Shown piece after piece: positions 31,754 through 39,484 of a stretch of 39,484 nt of DNA. Location: NCBI RefSeq assembly GCF_002837145.1, contig NZ_NWMV01000103.1, positions 1 to 39,484 of the forward strand. Reading direction: 5' to 3'. Each line of letters opens with the position of its first letter. The first letter of the stretch is position 1. The DNA comes from Macromonas nakdongensis (GTDB lineage Bacteria > Pseudomonadota > Gammaproteobacteria > Burkholderiales > Burkholderiaceae_C). The position numbers were made by a program, and so were the translations under genes. The notes below the pieces were generated by a model. The model had not been told where the DNA came from and made no database searches. It saw only the letters and a program-made list of their open reading frames with translations.

Positions 31754-32698
31754 TCAGACGTCGGCCAGCAGCGGGTAGGGCAGATCGAGCACGGCCAGGG
31801 CCGGGCCGTCCGCGGCCCCCAGGGTGAGGGCCTGGCCATCGGCCGCACTGGTCTGCATGGACACGACCGCGTCCCAACCCACCATCGGGTGGGCAGCAGC
31901 ACTCACCACCGTGCCGCAGGCCTGTTCGGCGTCGGCCGCGTGGAACACCTCCTGGCCCACGGTCGGGGCGTGCGCGCCGTGCACCAGGTAGGCGCGGCGC
32001 TTGAGGATGCCGCGGTACTGGCTGCGGGCCACCACTTCCTGGCCGGGGTAACAGCCCTTCTTGAAGTTCACGCCGCCCACCGATTCGTAGTTCAGCATCT
32101 GCGGCACAAAGGCCTCGTACACCGGGGCCGTAACCATCGGCACAACGCTGCGCACCGCCAGCCAGGCCCACAAGGCGGCGGGCAACTCGGGCCCCGCCGG
32201 GGCGCTGCCGCTGGAGCCGCAGGCCAGGGCACGGGGCAGGCCTTCGGCCAGGGGCAGCCGCACCCAGTCCCAGCCTTCCTGCGCCAGGTGGCTCCAGGGG
32301 CTGGTCGGCAGGGCCGCCGGCACGTCCGCGCCCACGGCACCGAAGACCGCCACCTCCTGGCTGGCGTCGCTCAGCTTCACCTTGGCGCGCAGCACGAACA
32401 TGCCCAGGCGTTTGAGGGTGGTGGTCAGCAGGTCGGCAGAGCAGAGCAGCAGGATGTCGTCGTGCGCCCGCTTGAACGCCACAAAACTGGCCTGCATGCG
32501 GCCTTTGGCGTTGCAGAAGGCCGCCAACCGACCTTCGCCCAGCCCCATCAACGCAAAGTCCTGGGTCAGCTGCCCGTGCAGGAAAGTGGCCGCATCGGCG
32601 CCCTGGGCCCGGATCACCCCCCAATCGGCCAGACGCACCACCCCGCGCAGGGCGCTGGTGTCGAACGGAGGGGGCAGGGGGGCGGAGGATGTGCTCAT
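31754..32698 (-). CDS. ygfZ: YgfZ-type folate-dependent iron-sulfur cluster protein
   Basis: YgfZ (GcvT-like fold, IBA57 homologue) helps maintain or repair certain iron-sulfur enzymes using tetrahydrofolate. The 314-residue protein shows the family signature K-G-C-Y-x-G-Q-E (KKGCYPGQEVVAR, with C216), plus FLHGQLTQDF and FCNAKGRMQASF near the start. ATG 32698 was chosen; a GTG four codons upstream (32710) is possible. It is divergent from mltG and probably cotranscribed with the NRDE gene. Confidence 0.92.
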   Translation of the reverse strand: MSTSSAPLPPPFDTSALRGVVRLADWGVIRAQGADAATFLHGQLTQDFALMGLGEGRLAAFCNAKGRMQASFVAFKRAHDDILLLCSADLLTTTLKRLGMFVLRAKVKLSDASQEVAVFGAVGADVPAALPTSPWSHLAQEGWDWVRLPLAEGLPRALACGSSGSAPAGPELPAALWAWLAVRSVVPMVTAPVYEAFVPQMLNYESVGGVNFKKGCYPGQEVVARSQYRGILKRRAYLVHGAHAPTVGQEVFHAADAEQACGTVVSAAAHPMVGWDAVVSMQTSAADGQALTLGAADGPALAVLDLPYPLLADV

Positions 32699-32745
32699 CG
32701 TGGCGCTCACTTATGATCGAAGGCTTGTATTTTGACCGAGGTCCT

Positions 32746-33753
32746 GTGTCCGTGTTTCCTGTGCTGAAATGGTTGCTGGCCGCCGCCTTGTCTCTGGCCT
32801 TGTTGCTGGGGGCGGGGGCCGCCGTCTGGTTGAACCGCCCGCTGGGCGGGGAATCCACGGGCCTGCTGGACGTGGCGGTGCCGCCCGGCGCGTCGGCCCG
32901 CACCGTGGCGCGCGTGCTGGTGCAGGCCGGCATGGGCGGGCCGGAATGGGCCCTGTACGCCTGGTTCCGCCTGTCGGGCCAGGCCCGCGACATCAAGGCC
33001 GGCAGCTACGAGGTGCCGGCCGACAGCACGCCGCGTGCCTTGCTGGATCAACTGGTGCGCGGCGAACAGGCCGTGCGCCGGGTCACCCTGGTCGAAGGCT
33101 GGAACCTGGGCCAGGTGCTGCAGGCCCTGCGCACGGCCGAACACCTCGACTACGACCTGCCGGCCGGCGCCACACCGCAGCAACTGGCGCAGGCCCTGGG
33201 GCTGCGTGCGCCGCACGCCGAAGGCCGGTTTTTCCCCGACACCTACGTCTACCCCAAGCACGCCACCGCCTCCAGCGTGTTGCAGCAGGCGGCGCGGGCC
33301 ATGGACCAGCGCCTGGCCGACGCCTGGGCCCAGCGTGCGCCCAACCTGCCACTGCGCCACGCCGACGACGCCCTGGTGCTGGCCAGCATCGTCGAAAAGG
33401 AAACCGGCCTGGCCAGCGACCGCGCTCTGATCGCCGGGGTGTTCGTCAACCGGTTGCGCATCGGCATGCGGCTGCAGACCGACCCCAGCGTCATCTACGG
33501 CCTGGGGCCGGCGTTCGACGGTCGTCTGGGCCGGCGCGACCTCGACACCGACACCCCCTACAACACCTACACCCGCGCCGGCCTGCCGCCCACGCCGATT
33601 GCCCTGCCGGGCGAGGCCGCGCTGCGCGCCGCGGTGCAGCCCGACGCCACACCGGCGCTCTACTTCGTGGCGCGCGGCGACGGCTCCAGCGCCTTCAGCC
33701 GCACCCTGGACGAACACAACGCGGCCGTGCGCCGCTACATCCTCAACCGCTGA
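32746..33753 (+). CDS. mltG: Endolytic murein transglycosylase MltG
   Basis: Inner-membrane lytic transglycosylase that cuts nascent glycan strands and so ends peptidoglycan chains. From GTG 32746 the product has 335 residues: a membrane anchor (about 8-30), a LysM-like region (about 40-120) and the catalytic YceG domain, with [11 protein letters not shown] (211-221) holding the catalytic glutamate and the conserved [10 protein letters not shown] and [19 protein letters not shown] lies four bases before the GTG. ATG 32713 or GTG 32752 are alternatives. It heads a tight row of genes; tmk begins four bases after it. Confidence 0.92.
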   Translation: MSVFPVLKWLLAAALSLALLLGAGAAVWLNRPLGGESTGLLDVAVPPGASARTVARVLVQAGMGGPEWALYAWFRLSGQARDIKAGSYEVPADSTPRALLDQLVRGEQAVRRVTLVEGWNLGQVLQALRTAEHLDYDLPAGATPQQLAQALGLRAPHAEGRFFPDTYVYPKHATASSVLQQAARAMDQRLADAWAQRAPNLPLRHADDALVLASIVEKETGLASDRALIAGVFVNRLRIGMRLQTDPSVIYGLGPAFDGRLGRRDLDTDTPYNTYTRAGLPPTPIALPGEAALRAAVQPDATPALYFVARGDGSSAFSRTLDEHNAAVRRYILNR

Positions 33754-33757
33754 CCGC

Positions 33758-34405
33758 ATGCCACCACTTCCTTCGACCCGCACGGCCTGCTTCGTCACCT
33801 TCGAGGGCATCGACGGGGCGGGCAAATCCTCCCACATCGGCACCCTGGCCGAAGCCTTGCGGGCACAGGGGCACACCGTGCTCCAGACGCGCGAACCGGG
33901 TGGCACGCCCCTGGCCGAGCAGTTGCGCGAGCTGCTGCTGCGCGAAGCCATGGACCCGCTGGCCGAAGCCTTGCTGATGTTCGCCGCCCGGCGCGACCAC
34001 CTGCTGCGCGTGATCGAACCCGCCCTGGCCCGTGGCGAGGTGGTGTTGTGCGACCGCTTCACCGACGCCACCTTCGCCTACCAGGGCCACGGCCGGGGTT
34101 TCGACCTGGCGGTGCTGAGCCAGTTGGAAGAATGGGTGCAGGGCCCGGCGCCCTTGCGCCAGCCGCACCTGACCCTCTGGTTCGACCTGCCCCCGACCAG
34201 CGCAGCCGAACGCCTGGCCGGCGCGCGCAGCCCCGACAAGTTCGAGGCCTTGCCCGTTGCCTTTTTCGAGCGCGTGGCCGCCGGCTATGCGGCCCGGGCC
34301 GCGGCCGACCCCGGGCGTTTCGCCCGCATCGACGCGACCCCGGCCATGCCCGCGGTCTGGGCCCAGGTGGAAGCGGTCTGCCGCGCACGGGGTCTGTTGG
34401 CATGA
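33758..34405 (+). CDS. tmk: Thymidylate kinase
   Basis: Phosphorylates dTMP to dTDP with ATP. 215 residues, normal for the family. The P-loop is [10 protein letters not shown] (16-25), the dTMP-binding/catalytic REPGGTPL (45-52) and [12 protein letters not shown] (99-110). The stop overlaps the holB start (ATGA). Confidence 0.95.
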   Translation: MPPLPSTRTACFVTFEGIDGAGKSSHIGTLAEALRAQGHTVLQTREPGGTPLAEQLRELLLREAMDPLAEALLMFAARRDHLLRVIEPALARGEVVLCDRFTDATFAYQGHGRGFDLAVLSQLEEWVQGPAPLRQPHLTLWFDLPPTSAAERLAGARSPDKFEALPVAFFERVAAGYAARAAADPGRFARIDATPAMPAVWAQVEAVCRARGLLA

Positions 34406-35424
34406 GCGGGCTGGCCCCCTGGCTGCAGACCCAGCTGGAGCGCCTGCTGCAGCAACGCGGTCACGCGTTGCTGCTCTCGGGCCCGCCGGGGCTGGGGCAG
34501 TACCCCCTGGCCTTGGCCCTGGCGCGCGCCTGGTTGTGCGAGCAGCCCTCGGCCCAGGGAGCCTGCGGCCACTGCGGCGCCTGCCACGCGGTAGACGTGC
34601 GCACCCACCCCGACCTGTTCGTGCTCATGCCCGAGACCCTGTCGATCGAATTCGGCTGGCCCCTGGACGAGAAAACCCAGGACAAGATCGACAAGAAAGA
34701 ACTCAAGGCGAGCAAATTCATCCGCGTGGACGCCACCCGCCAGGCGGTCGCCTTCAGCCAGTTCACCCGCTCCCGCGGCGACACCAAGGTGGTGCTGATC
34801 TACCCGGCCGAACGCCTCAACACCGAGGCCGCCAACACCCTGCTCAAAACCCTGGAAGAACCGGCCGGGGCGTTGCGCTTCGTCATCGCCACCGAGGCGG
34901 CGCACAGCCTGCTGCCCACCATCCGCAGCCGCTGCCAGACCCACGACCTGCACTGGCCCGCCCCCGACGAGGCCCTGGCCTGGTTGGCCGCGGTGGTGGC
35001 GGCCGACCCCAGCCTGTCGGCGCGCAAGCTCCCGCCCGCCGAGCTGCAGACCTGGCTGCGTGCGGCCGGTGGCCGGCCCGACGAAGCCCTGGACTGGCTG
35101 CGCACCCAACCGCCCCAGGGACTGTGGCCGCAGTTGCCCCGCGCCATCGCCGCCGGCGACTGGAGCGCCCTGGCCGGCTGGTCGCCGGCGCAGCAGATGG
35201 ACGTGCTGCAGAAGCTCTGCCACGACCTGATGGTGCAGCAGGCCGGCGGCGCGCCCCGCTTCTTCCTGTCGGCCGACCTGCCTCCCGCCCCGGGCCTGGC
35301 GGCCCTGGCGCGCTGGCACCGCGACCTGCAAGCCGCGGCCCGCACCCTGGAACACCCTTTCAGCCCGGCCTTGCTGCAAGAGGCCTGGGCGGTCACAGCC
35401 CAACGCGCACTGGCGCTACACTAG
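34402..35424 (+). CDS. holB: DNA polymerase III subunit delta-prime
   Basis: Clamp-loader subunit of the replicative polymerase. 340 residues. The zinc module uses C46, C55, C58 and C61 ([16 protein letters not shown]). The P-loop is degenerate ([11 protein letters not shown], without the lysine), as usual for delta-prime, which does not hydrolyse [21 protein letters not shown] and the SRCQ segment are the expected AAA+ landmarks. It overlaps tmk by four bases. Confidence 0.94.
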   Translation: MSGLAPWLQTQLERLLQQRGHALLLSGPPGLGQYPLALALARAWLCEQPSAQGACGHCGACHAVDVRTHPDLFVLMPETLSIEFGWPLDEKTQDKIDKKELKASKFIRVDATRQAVAFSQFTRSRGDTKVVLIYPAERLNTEAANTLLKTLEEPAGALRFVIATEAAHSLLPTIRSRCQTHDLHWPAPDEALAWLAAVVAADPSLSARKLPPAELQTWLRAAGGRPDEALDWLRTQPPQGLWPQLPRAIAAGDWSALAGWSPAQQMDVLQKLCHDLMVQQAGGAPRFFLSADLPPAPGLAALARWHRDLQAAARTLEHPFSPALLQEAWAVTAQRALALH

Positions 35425-35430
35425 ACCGAC

Positions 35431-35796
35431 ATGAGCACCGCCGACACCACAGGTCCGGCGCGCCCGACGGTGATCCAGTTGTCGATCAAGGAAAAGGGCG
35501 CGCTGTACGCCGCCTACATTCCCTTGTTTGCGGAAGGGGGCATCTTCGTGCCCTCGGTGCGCGAATACAAGCTCGGCATGGACGTGTATGTCCTGCTGAC
35601 CCTGCCCGACGACCCGCAGCGCTACCCGGTGGCCGGCAAGGTCGCCTGGATCACCCCGGCCGGCGCCGCGGGGTCGCGCTCCCAGGGCATCGGCATCCGC
35701 TTTCCGGCAGACGACAAGTCCCGCCAGCTCAAGGCCCGCATCGAAGAAATCCTGGGGGCGCACCTGGCGTCAGACCGCAGCACCCAGACCGTTTGA
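35431..35796 (+). CDS. PilZ-domain protein
   Basis: A 121-residue single-domain protein of the PilZ type found beside holB in many proteobacteria. Core: LFAEGGIFVPSVREYKLGM, YPVAGKVAWITPAG and SQGIGIRF. The arginine and DxSxxG motifs that bind cyclic di-GMP in canonical PilZ domains are not evident, as in the type IV pilus-assembly PilZ proteins, so it probably acts in pilus assembly without the ligand. It lies six bases after holB. Confidence 0.88.
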   Translation: MSTADTTGPARPTVIQLSIKEKGALYAAYIPLFAEGGIFVPSVREYKLGMDVYVLLTLPDDPQRYPVAGKVAWITPAGAAGSRSQGIGIRFPADDKSRQLKARIEEILGAHLASDRSTQTV

Positions 35797-35808
35797 GCAC
35801 CCGTTTGC

Positions 35809-36612
35809 ATGTTTGTCGATTCCCATTGCCATTTGAGCTTCCCCGAGTTGCGCGCGCAGCTCCCCAGCATCCTGCAAGCCATGGCCGAGGCGCAGGTGGA
35901 CCGCGCCCTGTGCATCTGCACCACCCTGGAAGAATTTGAGCAGGTGCACAGCCTGGCCACGGCGCACTCCCATCTGTGGTCCACCGTGGGCGTGCACCCC
36001 GACAACGAAGGCGTGCAGGAACCCACCCTCGACGACCTGCTGCGCGGCGCGGCCCTGCCCAAGGTGGTGGGCATCGGTGAAACCGGCCTGGACTACTACC
36101 GCCTGGGCGAGCGCACGGTGGCCGACATGGCCTGGCAGCGCGAGCGCTTTCGGGTGCACATCCAGGCCGCCCGGGCCACCGACCTGCCGCTCATCATCCA
36201 CACCCGCAACGCCTCGGACGACACCCTGGCCATTTTGCGAGAGGAGGGCGGTTTTGCCTCCGCCGCCGGGGCGCCAGCCCGTGCCCGGGGGGTGTTCCAC
36301 TGCTTCACCGAAACCGCCGAGGTGGCGCGCGCGGCGCTGGAGTTGGACTTCTACATCTCGTTTTCCGGCATCCTGACCTTCCGCAACGCCGCCGATTTGC
36401 GCGAGGTCGCCCAGATGGTGCCGCTGGAGCGCTGCCTGATCGAAACCGACAGCCCTTACCTGGCGCCGGTGCCTTACCGCGGCAAGACCAACACCCCGGC
36501 CTACGTGCCCCACGTCGCGGCCCAGTTGGCCGAAATCAAGGGACTGCCGCTGGAGGTGGTGGCCCGCGCCACCAGCGACAACTTCGAGCGCCTGTTCACC
36601 CGTGCGGTCTGA
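35809..36612 (+). CDS. TatD-family metal-dependent hydrolase (DNase)
   Basis: A 267-residue TIM-barrel protein. Metal ligands are visible as DSHCHL (4-9), GIGETGLDYY, LPLIIHTRNA, GVFHCFTE and IETDSPYLAP. Family members have 3'-5' exonuclease or D-aminoacyl-tRNA deacylase activity; the exact one here cannot be fixed. Twelve bases from the PilZ gene. Confidence 0.9.
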   Translation: MFVDSHCHLSFPELRAQLPSILQAMAEAQVDRALCICTTLEEFEQVHSLATAHSHLWSTVGVHPDNEGVQEPTLDDLLRGAALPKVVGIGETGLDYYRLGERTVADMAWQRERFRVHIQAARATDLPLIIHTRNASDDTLAILREEGGFASAAGAPARARGVFHCFTETAEVARAALELDFYISFSGILTFRNAADLREVAQMVPLERCLIETDSPYLAPVPYRGKTNTPAYVPHVAAQLAEIKGLPLEVVARATSDNFERLFTRAV

Positions 36613-37300
36613 CGTGCGGTCTTTTTTCCTGCTTCTGAAACGGCTCCTCTGTCTGGGGGTTCTGTGCGGCTTGTCCTCCTGGGCGCAGGCCCAGTCCGGC
36701 TCGTACGAGGACTTCTTCATCGCCATCACCCGAGACAACACCGGCCCATTGCCGGGTCTGCAAGCCCGCGGCTTCGACTTCAACAGCCCCGACCCGGCCC
36801 TGCAGCCGCCCCTGGTGCTGGCCATCCGCAAGGAGTCCTGGCGCGTCGCCGACTTCCTGCTCGGCGTGCCGGCCTTGCAAGTCGATGCGCGCAACCCCGC
36901 CGGCGAAAATGCCCTGATGCTGGCCGCCATCAAGGGCCAGGTGGCGCTGGTGCAGCGCCTGCTCGCGCGCCAGGCCCAGGTGAACAAGCCGGGCTGGACG
37001 CCGTTGCACTACGCCGTCAGCCACGTCGGGCCCGAGGCCCAGGCCATCGTCCGCTTGCTGATGGAGCAGCACGCCTACATCGACGCGGCATCGCCCAACG
37101 GCACCACCCCCCTGATGATGGCGGCCCGTTACGGCCAGGCCGATGTGGTGCAGCTGCTGTTGGAGGAGGGGGCCGACCCGGCCCTGCGCAACGACCAGGG
37201 CATGGACGCCATCGACTTCGCCCGCCGTGCCGACCGCCCCGACATCGTCGAGGCCATTGCCGCCGCGGTGCGCAGCCGCCAGCCCAAGGGCCAATGGTGA
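36602..37300 (+). CDS. Exported ankyrin-repeat protein
   Basis: A 232-residue protein with a signal peptide (hydrophobic stretch LLLKRLLCLGVLCGLSSWAQA) and about four ankyrin repeats from residue 60 on, recognisable as GENALMLAAIKGQVALVQRLL, GWTPLHYAVSHVG, GTTPLMMAARYGQADVVQLLL and a final degenerate copy. It is probably periplasmic. The start is GTG 36602, which overlaps the tatD stop, or GTG 36614, just after it. The binding partner is unknown; a relation to the tatD or tct neighbours is not shown. Confidence 0.85.
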   Translation: MRSDVRSFFLLLKRLLCLGVLCGLSSWAQAQSGSYEDFFIAITRDNTGPLPGLQARGFDFNSPDPALQPPLVLAIRKESWRVADFLLGVPALQVDARNPAGENALMLAAIKGQVALVQRLLARQAQVNKPGWTPLHYAVSHVGPEAQAIVRLLMEQHAYIDAASPNGTTPLMMAARYGQADVVQLLLEEGADPALRNDQGMDAIDFARRADRPDIVEAIAAAVRSRQPKGQW

Positions 37301-37318
37301 ACGGAGCGGGGCAAAGTC

Positions 37319-37768
37319 ATGGCTCAGGCGGACACGCGTGACCTGATCGGCGGCCTGGCCATGGTGGCCATCGGCCTGTTCGCAGCCGTCTATGCCCACC
37401 GGCACTACCCGCTGGGCGAGCTGCAGCGCATGGGCCCGGGCTTCTTCCCGGTGGTGTTGGGTGCGTTACTGGCCCTGCTGGGGCTGTTGATCGCCTTGCC
37501 GGCCTTGCTGCGGCGCAGAGCGCCTCTGCGCATCGAGTGGAAGACCGGATTGCTCGTGACCGGCAGCGTGGCCGTGTTCGGGCTCCTGCTGCCCTCGCTG
37601 GGCCTGGTGCTCACCACCGTGGCGTCGGTGCTGGTGGCCTTGCTGGCCGAACGTGCCATGCCATGGCCGCGGCGGCTGGCGGTGGCCTTGGGCATTGCCG
37701 CCTTCACCTGGCTGGTGTTCGGCTTGGCCTTGAAGATGGTGTTGCCGGCCTGGCCCTGGAGCCCCTGA
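37319..37768 (+). CDS. tctB: Tripartite tricarboxylate transporter small membrane subunit (TctB-like)
   Basis: A 149-residue protein with four membrane spans and the family pattern GLAMVAIGLFAAVYAHRHYPLG followed by MGPGFFPVVLG. It is the small subunit of a Tct-type, solute-binding-protein-dependent secondary carrier for citrate or other carboxylates. Eighteen bases after the ankyrin gene and 22 before tctA. Confidence 0.88.
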   Translation: MAQADTRDLIGGLAMVAIGLFAAVYAHRHYPLGELQRMGPGFFPVVLGALLALLGLLIALPALLRRRAPLRIEWKTGLLVTGSVAVFGLLLPSLGLVLTTVASVLVALLAERAMPWPRRLAVALGIAAFTWLVFGLALKMVLPAWPWSP

Positions 37769-37790
37769 GCCCATACAGCACACGCCCCAC

Positions 37791-39287
37791 ATGGACACCG
37801 CACAAGGCCTGCTCATCGGCCTCCAGGCCGCCCTGGAGCCCATGGCGTTGCTGTACTGTTTTGTCGGGGTGTTCATCGGCACCCTGGTCGGGGTCCTGCC
37901 CGGCATCGGCGCCATGGCCACCATCTCGCTGCTGCTGCCCCTGACGTACCACATCCCGCCCACCTCGGCCATCATCATGCTGGCCGGCGTCTACTACGGC
38001 GGGCAGTACGGGGGATCGACGGCGTCCATCCTGCTGAACCTGCCCGGCTCGCCCTCGTCGTCCGTCACCTGTCTAGACGGCTACCCCATGGCCCAACAGG
38101 GCCGGGCCGGGGTCGCGCTGTGCATCACCGCCGTGGCCTCCTTCGTCGGGGCCTTGCTCGGCATCGCGATCCTGGTGCTGTTTTCGCCCGCCATCGCCGA
38201 ACTGGGCCTGCAATTCGGTCCCGCCGATTATTTTTCCATGATGCTGCTGGGCCTGATCGCCGCGTCCGGCCTGGGTTCGGGGGCGCCGACCAAGGGCCTC
38301 GCCATGGTGGTGCTGGGGTTGCTGCTGGGCACCGTCGGCACCGACGTGAATTCGGGCGTCTCCCGCTTCGATTTTGGTGTGCTCGAACTCATGGACGGAA
38401 TCAACCTGGTGGCCCTGGCCATGGGGGTGTTCGGGCTTTCCGAGGTCATCGCTGGCATCCACCGGCCCCAGGGGCAGGGGCCCTCCCAAGCCATTGCTTG
38501 GCGCGATTTGTGGCCCAGCCGGCAAGACCTGCGGCAATCGGCCCTGCCCATGCTGCGCGGCACCGCCATCGGCAGCTTTTTCGGAGCCTTGCCCGGCACC
38601 GGCGCGGCCATCGCGTCTTTCGTGTCCTACGCGGTCGAGAAAAAAGTGGCGCGCGACCCGACACGCTTTGGCCAAGGCGCGATCGAAGGCGTGGCTTCGC
38701 CCGAGGCCGCCAACAACGCCGCCGCCCAGACCGCCTTCGTGCCCACGCTGTCCCTGGGCATTCCCGGCGATGCCATCATGGCGCTGATGCTGGGGGCACT
38801 CATCATCCACGGCATCCAGCCCGGCCCCATGCTGATGAACGAGCAACCCCAGTTGTTCTGGGGCCTGGTGGTGAGTTTTGGCATCGGCAACGTGATGCTG
38901 GTGATCCTGAACCTGCCGCTGGTGGGCATGTGGGTGGCGATTTTGCGCATTCCGTACCACGTGCTGTACCCGGCCATCCTGGTGTTCACAGCCTTGGGTG
39001 TGTACAGCGTCAGCAACAGCACCTTCGACATCTACCAAGTGGCTATCGTGGGCGCTTTGGGTTACCTGCTCACGGCCTTGCGCTTCGAGGCCGCCCCCTT
39101 GATGCTGGGTTTTGTGCTGGGACCTTTGATGGAGGAATACCTTCGCCGAGCCTTGCTGCTGTCGCACGGCGACCTGTCAACCTTGGTGCAGCGGCCCATC
39201 AGCGCCGGCTTTCTTCTGGTGTGCGCGGGCATGTTGCTCTGGAACGCCTGGACCGGCTTGAAACAGATGCGGCACGAAGCGGCATGA
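37791..39287 (+). CDS. tctA: Tripartite tricarboxylate transporter permease (TctA-like)
   Basis: A 498-residue, about twelve-span permease. Near the start it carries the hallmark GTLVGVLPGIGAM...LLPLTY and GGQYGGSTASILLNLPGSP, repeated in inverted sense later (FGALPGTGAAIASF; SPEAANNAAAQTAFVPTLSLG). It works with TctB and a periplasmic TctC binding protein. No tctC is in the window, so the binding protein must lie elsewhere, and the substrate cannot be told. Confidence 0.93.
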   Translation: MDTAQGLLIGLQAALEPMALLYCFVGVFIGTLVGVLPGIGAMATISLLLPLTYHIPPTSAIIMLAGVYYGGQYGGSTASILLNLPGSPSSSVTCLDGYPMAQQGRAGVALCITAVASFVGALLGIAILVLFSPAIAELGLQFGPADYFSMMLLGLIAASGLGSGAPTKGLAMVVLGLLLGTVGTDVNSGVSRFDFGVLELMDGINLVALAMGVFGLSEVIAGIHRPQGQGPSQAIAWRDLWPSRQDLRQSALPMLRGTAIGSFFGALPGTGAAIASFVSYAVEKKVARDPTRFGQGAIEGVASPEAANNAAAQTAFVPTLSLGIPGDAIMALMLGALIIHGIQPGPMLMNEQPQLFWGLVVSFGIGNVMLVILNLPLVGMWVAILRIPYHVLYPAILVFTALGVYSVSNSTFDIYQVAIVGALGYLLTALRFEAAPLMLGFVLGPLMEEYLRRALLLSHGDLSTLVQRPISAGFLLVCAGMLLWNAWTGLKQMRHEAA

Positions 39288-39484
39288 CACGCTCCGGCAA
39301 GCGCAGTATCTTGTCAGCCGCGTGCGGCACGCACACCGAGCGCAAGACTTTTGGAAAGTCGGCGCTGGTGTAGCCCAAACGGGTGAATCTATGTATGGAG
39401 GCGTTTGCCTTGGTTGACGTGGGTTTGGCGACTGGATGCCGGGCGTGTATGCGCAGGCCTCACTATCTACAATGTGCATTATGT
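39288..39484. other. Window end without a supportable gene
   Basis: About 200 bases after tctA. A short hairpin GCCGC-GT-GCGGC (39317-39328) lacks a T-tract. TACAAT at 39468-39473 could be a -10 for a gene beyond the window. No convincing coding frame, RNA gene or terminator was seen. Confidence 0.5.

Noticed and set aside
39371-39386. Possible third copy of the TACCC-N4-GGGTA motif (AGCCC-AAAC-GGGTG)
   Set aside because: Two arm positions differ and no -10-like sequence lies at the spacing seen in the two good copies.
39177-39479. Open frame of 100 codons on the minus strand
   Set aside because: It overlaps tctA antisense, has an odd composition and resembles no known protein.

Overview
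The window is GC-rich (about two thirds G+C by eye), gene-dense DNA from a betaproteobacterium, most likely a Comamonadaceae member such as Hydrogenophaga or a relative. This rests on the protein types (Sox thiosulfate oxidation, single-chain PurL, the mltG-tmk-holB-pilZ-tatD block, Tct-type transporter) and is an inference, not a database result. No rRNA, tRNA, CRISPR array, insertion sequence or phage gene was recognised.

Layout. 1-1703 (+): end of a sox operon (soxZ tail, soxA, soxX), closed by a terminator shared with the next operon. 1789-6487 (-): a complete branched-chain-amino-acid-type ABC importer, read binding protein, livH, livM, livG, livF, with a hairpin-plus-T-tract after the binding-protein gene. 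6575-7060 (-): a flavodoxin-like protein, divergent from purL (7253-11266, +) and its terminator. 11434-13910 (+): a cyclic-nucleotide-binding-domain/patatin phospholipase, then a hemerythrin-like protein behind an FNR-type box. 13917-15911 (-): rlhA. 17516-18240: a divergent two-component pair (kinase on -, LuxR/FixJ-type regulator on +).

18253-29804 (-) is the most unusual part. Five tightly packed genes encode, in transcription order, a TolC-like outer-membrane lipoprotein, a short periplasmic adaptor, an 1882-residue VCBS/Calx-beta repeat protein without a Sec signal, a membrane-anchored adaptor with a GAF-like cytoplasmic front, and a 702-residue fusion of a PqqD-like domain, an M50 site-2-type protease and a HlyD-like adaptor. 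It looks like a dedicated export apparatus with its giant cargo, but no ABC ATPase is present. The neighbouring regulator promoter and the operon promoter both carry the arms TACCC-N4-GGGTA about 30 bp upstream of a -10 sequence. This suggests that the two-component pair controls the operon. The centre of the cargo gene is markedly AT-richer than its two ends.

30032-32698: a thioesterase-acetyltransferase fusion (+), then an NRDE-domain protein and ygfZ (-). 32746-39287 (+): mltG, tmk, holB, a PilZ protein, a TatD hydrolase and an ankyrin protein in a tight row, then tctB and tctA. The last 200 bases hold no gene I can support.
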